This document shows, in pieces, positions 59,823 through 64,000 of a stretch of DNA of 64,000 nucleotides. Position 1 is the first letter of the stretch; each line of letters begins with the position of its first letter. The notes under the pieces are model-generated. The model saw nothing but the letters and a program-made list of their open reading frames with translations. It did not search any database and was not told where the DNA came from. The position numbers and the translations under genes are program-made. Origin of the DNA: Corynebacterium sp. (GTDB lineage: Bacteria > Actinomycetota > Actinomycetes > Mycobacteriales > Mycobacteriaceae); contig JAUMTW010000002.1 in NCBI GenBank assembly GCA_030531005.1, positions 202,190-266,189 on the forward strand, given 5' to 3'.

Positions 59823-61682
59823 ATGCGTTTTAAGAAATCTCTTACCGCTGCAGTATTAGCTGCTTCCCTGGCCTTAACTGCTTGCAATGCCGATGACTCG
59901 ACAGCAACCAATGAGACGGTTACTAGTGCAACTGCTACAGATAGCACCAACTCCAGCGATAGCAGCACCTCTACCGATGGTTATGACACTACCAATCCTG
60001 CTGATGCCAGCACGGTCTTAGCCGGCAACTCCGATGCCACGGTAGTCTATAACGATGAGTGGGATGCCTCTGAGGCGCAGGATCTCAATGGCGATGAAAT
60101 CACCTCCGGCGGCGTGTACACCATTAGCGGTGATCACGGCACCATTAGCGTCGATGCGGCTGACCAGCAAGTTGTCCTGATTCTACAGGATGCCAATTTA
60201 GATGGCATCAAGGTCGTCAACGCCGATGATGTCGTCATCTACCTCGAAGGTGAATCCACCATTGACTCTGACGTTAGCGCCGATGATGAGTACGGTGCTG
60301 CTATTTACTCCAATGCGGATCTCACTATCTCTGGTGATGGCAAACTAAATGTGAATGCCACCGATGCTGAGGGGATTCATTCCAAGGATGATCTGGCGCT
60401 GCTGTCCGGTACCGTTAATATCACCGCAGCTGATGATGGCTTCCAGGGGACTGACTCGGTCACTATCAAAGGTGGCACCTTGAATATCACCAGTGGCAAT
60501 GATGGTATTAAGTCCACCCAAACCGATGATGACACCAAGGGATATATCAACATTTCTGGCGGTGACATCACCATCACCTCGGTTGGGGATGGCATTGACG
60601 GCACCAGTGATGTCATCATTACCGACGGCACCTTCAACATCGTTTCCGGCGATGGTGCCGCAGCTGGCAAAACTGACACCTCCGCCAAAGGCATTAAGGC
60701 CACGAGTGCCTTAGTCGTTGAAGGCGGCACCTTCAACATCGATGCCGCTGATGACGCCGTCCATTCCAAGGGCTCCGTGCGCTTAAGTGCAGGTGACTTC
60801 ACCTTAGCTACCGGTGATGATGGCCTACACTCTGAAGTTGCCCTGGTCCTTGATGGCGCCGATGTCAAGATCACCGAAGCTGCGGAAGGCATCGAGGGTG
60901 GTTTAATCACCATCAGCGATGGCAACATCGAAGTCACCAGCGATGATGATGGCATTAATGCTTCTGGCTCCACCACTGTGGAGGAGGGCTTAACAGCAAC
61001 AGCAGATGAAAGCAGCGAGACCACTGAAGCCACCGCTTCTGAAGAATTCACCCAAGGTGGCCCCGGTGGTGGCGGCATGGGCCAGATGGCACCTGGCGGC
61101 GGTGGTGATATGGGTCAAATGGCACCTGGCGGCGGCATGGACGAAAGCACCGGTGAGCAGCTCAATATCACGGGTGGCACGATCACCGTCCGCGCTGAAG
61201 GCGATGGCATCGACTCTAATGGTGATCTGACTATCTCCGGTGGTACGCTTTCCGTCTTCGGTCCAACTACAGGTGGTAATGGCATCTTCGACGTAGCCGG
61301 TACCTTTACACTTACCGGTGGCACCATCCAGGGTGCTGGCACTGCCGCCATGCCACAGAACCCAACCGCCACCGAAAACCAGGGCTGGTTGGCAGGCAAC
61401 CTCACCGGTAATGCCGGCGACACCATCACCATTAGCGATGCCAATGGCAAAGAGATAGCAAGCTTTGAAGCCGAGAAGGCGTATGGCTTAATCCAATTTA
61501 GCTCTGCGGATATCACCGATGGCGAGACCTACACCATCTCTAATGGCACCGATAGCGTCGAGGTCACCGCAGGTGATACCAGTTCTATTAGTACCGGTAT
61601 GGGCGGCGGCATGCCAGGTGGCATGGGCGGCCAGGCTCCTGGAATGCCAGGCGCAGAAATGGGTGCAGCCCCACAGGACTAA
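59823..61682 (+). CDS. Secreted beta-helix lipoprotein (DUF4353, carbohydrate-binding-type)
   Basis: 619 aa. Signal sequence with lipobox LTAC (Cys about 21). Repeating short units such as G-D-G-I-D/K-x, A-D-D-G-F/L, with ISGGDITI-type turns across residues about 80-480, predict a right-handed parallel beta-helix. Two Gly/Met/Pro-rich low-complexity segments lie at about 409-440 and at the C-terminus. DUF4353 proteins often co-occur with VTC/DUF4956 and CotH. It is predicted to be anchored outside the membrane. Confidence 0.85.
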   Translation: MRFKKSLTAAVLAASLALTACNADDSTATNETVTSATATDSTNSSDSSTSTDGYDTTNPADASTVLAGNSDATVVYNDEWDASEAQDLNGDEITSGGVYTISGDHGTISVDAADQQVVLILQDANLDGIKVVNADDVVIYLEGESTIDSDVSADDEYGAAIYSNADLTISGDGKLNVNATDAEGIHSKDDLALLSGTVNITAADDGFQGTDSVTIKGGTLNITSGNDGIKSTQTDDDTKGYINISGGDITITSVGDGIDGTSDVIITDGTFNIVSGDGAAAGKTDTSAKGIKATSALVVEGGTFNIDAADDAVHSKGSVRLSAGDFTLATGDDGLHSEVALVLDGADVKITEAAEGIEGGLITISDGNIEVTSDDDGINASGSTTVEEGLTATADESSETTEATASEEFTQGGPGGGGMGQMAPGGGGDMGQMAPGGGMDESTGEQLNITGGTITVRAEGDGIDSNGDLTISGGTLSVFGPTTGGNGIFDVAGTFTLTGGTIQGAGTAAMPQNPTATENQGWLAGNLTGNAGDTITISDANGKEIASFEAEKAYGLIQFSSADITDGETYTISNGTDSVEVTAGDTSSISTGMGGGMPGGMGGQAPGMPGAEMGAAPQD

Positions 61683-61729
61683 GAATGTGTGCTCCCCAAC
61701 CACGGTAGCAACCCATAAAAGTCTAGATT

Positions 61730-61775
61730 AAGCAGCAACGGCTTCAAGATAATGAAAGCCATTGCTGCTTTTCAT
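61730..61775. terminator. Terminator between the lipoprotein gene and gluQ
   Basis: AAGCAGCAACGGCTT (61730-61744) pairs with AAGCCATTGCTGCTT (61756-61770) with one mismatch, then TTC; genes converge. Confidence 0.75.
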
Positions 61776-61837
61776 TTCCATAAGCTCGAGAGCACACATA
61801 AAGCAGTTGTGTGAGTGCGATAGAGCGAAACGCGGTG

Positions 61838-62788
61838 TTAGGTAAAAAGTTCAGCGGAGAAAGTCACCGGCGTACGCTCTAATGTTGCAGGCTCAAAGTA
61901 GTCCAAGAAATCAGTCACCCGCGTTACCTGTGAAATCTCAATGCCCGGTAATGCTGCCTGCATACTGCGTGCTAGTGCCTGCAATACTTGCGCTAGAGAA
62001 TACTCTGCACGCAGCTGGTGCAAGGTGACTGCCCCATCGCGTTTGGCGAGGCGCTGGCCCTGAGAGTTCAGTACCAAAGGCACATGCACATATTCCACGG
62101 GTGACAGACCTAAAAGGTGAGCCAAATATGCCTGGCGCGGCGCCGAAGAAAGCAGATCATCGCCCCGAACGACTTGATCTATACCCTGGGAAGCATCATC
62201 AACGACCACTGCCATGTTATAGGCCCAATCTAGCGCCTGGCCACCACGGCGCAAGATGAAGTCATCGACTACGCCGGTGTAATCGCCATAATAAAAATCA
62301 TGAACCTGCCACTGGGTTACCCCTGCGCGTAGCCGCAGCGCAGGCTGGCGCTGTTGCGCCGCCAATGCTGCACGCCGCTGTGCCCGTTGATGCTCATTTA
62401 AATTCCGGCAAGTCCCCGGATAGACTCCGGGATCTCCGTGGGCAGCACTCGCTGCTTGCTGAATATCGCGCCTCGAGCAATAACACTCATACGTCGGCAA
62501 TTGGGCCAAGGCTTGCTCATACGCTGCAGAGCGCGCAGATTGAACAAGCTGCTCATCCCAATCAAGGCCCACAGCCTCTAAGTCTGCTAGCTGGGAGGCC
62601 ACAAATTTTTCTTGGCTGCGCTGGGTATCAATATCTTCTACCCGCAAGTGGAAATCCCGCCCACTGTGGCGGGCAAACAACCAGGCCAGCACCGCGGTAC
62701 GCACATTACCGAAGTGCAAATCCCCACTCGGGCTTGGCGCATAGCGGCCAGCCCCAGTGGTGTGCTGTGGATGCTGCAGCTTAGGCAT
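61838..62788 (-). CDS. gluQ: Glutamyl-Q tRNA(Asp) synthetase
   Basis: 316 aa, truncated glutamyl-tRNA-synthetase-like enzyme that glutamylates queuosine in tRNA-Asp. The HIGH-like motif reads [14 protein letters not shown]-like LAKRDG is present, and zinc ligands are C-x-C ... Y-x3-C (YECYCS, GVYPGTC). Lacks the anticodon-binding domain as expected. It overlaps tgt by 8 bp, so two queuosine-related genes are linked. Confidence 0.93.
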   Translation of the reverse strand: MPKLQHPQHTTGAGRYAPSPSGDLHFGNVRTAVLAWLFARHSGRDFHLRVEDIDTQRSQEKFVASQLADLEAVGLDWDEQLVQSARSAAYEQALAQLPTYECYCSRRDIQQAASAAHGDPGVYPGTCRNLNEHQRAQRRAALAAQQRQPALRLRAGVTQWQVHDFYYGDYTGVVDDFILRRGGQALDWAYNMAVVVDDASQGIDQVVRGDDLLSSAPRQAYLAHLLGLSPVEYVHVPLVLNSQGQRLAKRDGAVTLHQLRAEYSLAQVLQALARSMQAALPGIEISQVTRVTDFLDYFEPATLERTPVTFSAELFT

Positions 62789-64000
62789 GATTACCAGAAT
62801 AGTAGCGTCCTAAAAATTCTTCCTTGAATTCCCAGTAGGTGCCGGCATCAATGTGGGCGCGGATATTATCGACCAAGCCCACCATAAAGCTGAGGTTGTG
62901 CATAGTGCACAAGGTACCGCCTAAGAACTCCTTTGCCTTAAAGAGATGATGGATATATGCTCGCGAATAATTATCAGAGACATAGCCACCGAATTCCGGA
63001 TCAATCTGGTTAAAATCTCGCTTAAAGCGCGCAGCAGTAAGATTCACCCGGCCATCAAGGGTATAAACGCCACCACGACGCCCCAGACGGGTAGGCGCCA
63101 CACAGTCAAAAGTGTCTGCACCGGCCTCAATGGCAGTAAAGAGATCATCTGGTTCACTAATACCAAGCAGATGACGGGGCATCTCCGTAGGAATTTCATC
63201 ACAAACCCAACCGACAATGGTGCCCAAGTTTTCCTTCTCTAAAGCACCACCGATACCGAAACCACCGAAGCCACGCTTACCTGCATCTTCTGCCTTTTTG
63301 GAAAGGTCCAAAAGGCCTCGCGTGGCTTGACGCCGTAAATCCTCATATTGTGCGCCTTGTACCACTCCCCACAACGACTGGAGCGGCTTGCCGGTACGCT
63401 CCCGGGTGAGACGATCATGCTCGTCCAGGCAGCGTTGCGCCCAGCGGCGGGTACGTTCTACAGACTCTTCTTGGTACTGGCGCGAATCTAATAAGGTAGT
63501 GAGCTCATCGAAGGCGAACATGATATCAGCGCCCAAGCCATGCTGAATCTGCATGCTGACCTCAGGGGTAAAACGGTGCTTGGAACCATCAATGACACTG
63601 CGAAAGTTCACGCCATCTTCATCCACGTGCGCCATGCGTTCCTTGTGGCGGGCCCGGACTTCCTTTTCGTCTACGCCCTTATCCATGGCAATGACCTTCT
63701 TATAGCCCACACCCAAACTCATCACCTGGAACCCACCCGAATCAGTGTAGGTAGGGCCATGCCAATTCTCGAAAGCGGCCACACCACCGGCCTCATCCAC
63801 AATGTCATGACCGGGTTGCAGGTAGAGGTGATAGGCGTTGGACAAGATTGCCTGGGCTCCGGTCTCCCGGATCTGCTCCGGGGTGAGGGTTTTCACCGTG
63901 GCTTTCGTAGCAACGGGGATAAACGCTGGGGTGGCAATATCGCCATGTGGCGTGTGAATCACCCCAGTACGGCCATGCTTACCCGGCCCCTCATGCAATT
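62781..64000 (-). CDS. tgt: Queuine/preQ1 tRNA-guanine transglycosylase, N-terminus outside window
   Basis: At least 406 codons; the frame is open to the window edge and the visible segment [18 protein letters not shown] is the N-terminal strand of the enzyme, so a few residues lie beyond. Nucleophile Asp lies in [11 protein letters not shown], and a second catalytic Asp in FDCVAPTR. The zinc site is unusual: the expected C-x-C-x2-C...H region reads [12 protein letters not shown], with only part of the cysteines seen. Catalyses base exchange at position 34 of tRNAs. Confidence 0.93.
   Translation of the reverse strand, partial: LHEGPGKHGRTGVIHTPHGDIATPAFIPVATKATVKTLTPEQIRETGAQAILSNAYHLYLQPGHDIVDEAGGVAAFENWHGPTYTDSGGFQVMSLGVGYKKVIAMDKGVDEKEVRARHKERMAHVDEDGVNFRSVIDGSKHRFTPEVSMQIQHGLGADIMFAFDELTTLLDSRQYQEESVERTRRWAQRCLDEHDRLTRERTGKPLQSLWGVVQGAQYEDLRRQATRGLLDLSKKAEDAGKRGFGGFGIGGALEKENLGTIVGWVCDEIPTEMPRHLLGISEPDDLFTAIEAGADTFDCVAPTRLGRRGGVYTLDGRVNLTAARFKRDFNQIDPEFGGYVSDNYSRAYIHHLFKAKEFLGGTLCTMHNLSFMVGLVDNIRAHIDAGTYWEFKEEFLGRYYSGNHA

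Noticed and set aside
60377..61078. 233-codon minus-strand frame
   Set aside because: Antisense shadow of the beta-helix lipoprotein; composition (Pro/Ser/Val repeats) reflects the repeated sense codons and there is no ribosome binding site.

Overview
The window comes from a Corynebacterium-like actinobacterium. It carries glxR, a WhiB regulator beside ponA, lysC/asd with a conserved internal lysC-beta start, sigC/katA, murT/gatD and a TadA/Ssd locus. Gene order follows the M. tuberculosis Rv3659c-Rv3683 and Rv3712-Rv3722c neighbourhoods and the C. glutamicum cg0294-cg0340 region (from memory, not searched). I cannot resolve the species.

Layout. (1) 1-15.6 kb, core genome: Flp/Tad pilus-type ATPase and Ssd, a holin-like membrane protein, an alpha/beta hydrolase lacking recognisable catalytic residues, then a minus-strand run marP / Nudix / thioredoxin-like / nth with overlapping or touching ends. 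Next come glxR, a metallo-beta-lactamase-fold hydrolase, RidA plus a tiny DUF4177-like gene, whcA, ponA, a YqeY-like gene and a metallophosphoesterase. (2) 15.78-24.63 kb, an integrated element in the 3' end of a tRNA-Pro gene, bounded by a perfect 50-bp direct repeat. It encodes a tyrosine integrase, an excisionase broken by an amber codon, an FtsK-type DNA translocase, a small hypothetical protein, an XRE regulator, a helicase-less restriction-modification enzyme frameshifted at a G8 tract, and a RepSA-like initiator. This is the gene set of an actinomycete integrative and conjugative element (AICE). (3) 24.7-28.1 kb: two YhgE/Pip-like membrane proteins around a TetR regulator. (4) 28.4-34.3 kb: a six-gene Mrp Na+/H+ antiporter operon. 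(5) 34.6-43.4 kb: katA, sigC, asd-lysC, a DMT-family permease and two tandem PIG-V-like mannosyltransferases. (6) 43.7-56.0 kb: leuA with a candidate leader peptide, an epsilon-like exonuclease, murT-gatD, recR, ybaB, dnaX, a small conserved gene, aspT, SRP RNA and tRNA-Ser. (7) 56.6-61.7 kb: an L,D-transpeptidase followed by a DUF4956 membrane protein, a VTC-type polyphosphate polymerase and a secreted beta-helix lipoprotein, probably one envelope module. (8) 61.8-64 kb: gluQ and the truncated end of tgt.

The most unusual content is in the element (phase-variable-looking restriction enzyme with a canonical EF-hand loop, dead excisionase, matched tandem repeats at both ends) and in the VTC/DUF4956/beta-helix cluster. 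All domain calls rest on reading motifs by eye; no database search was run.
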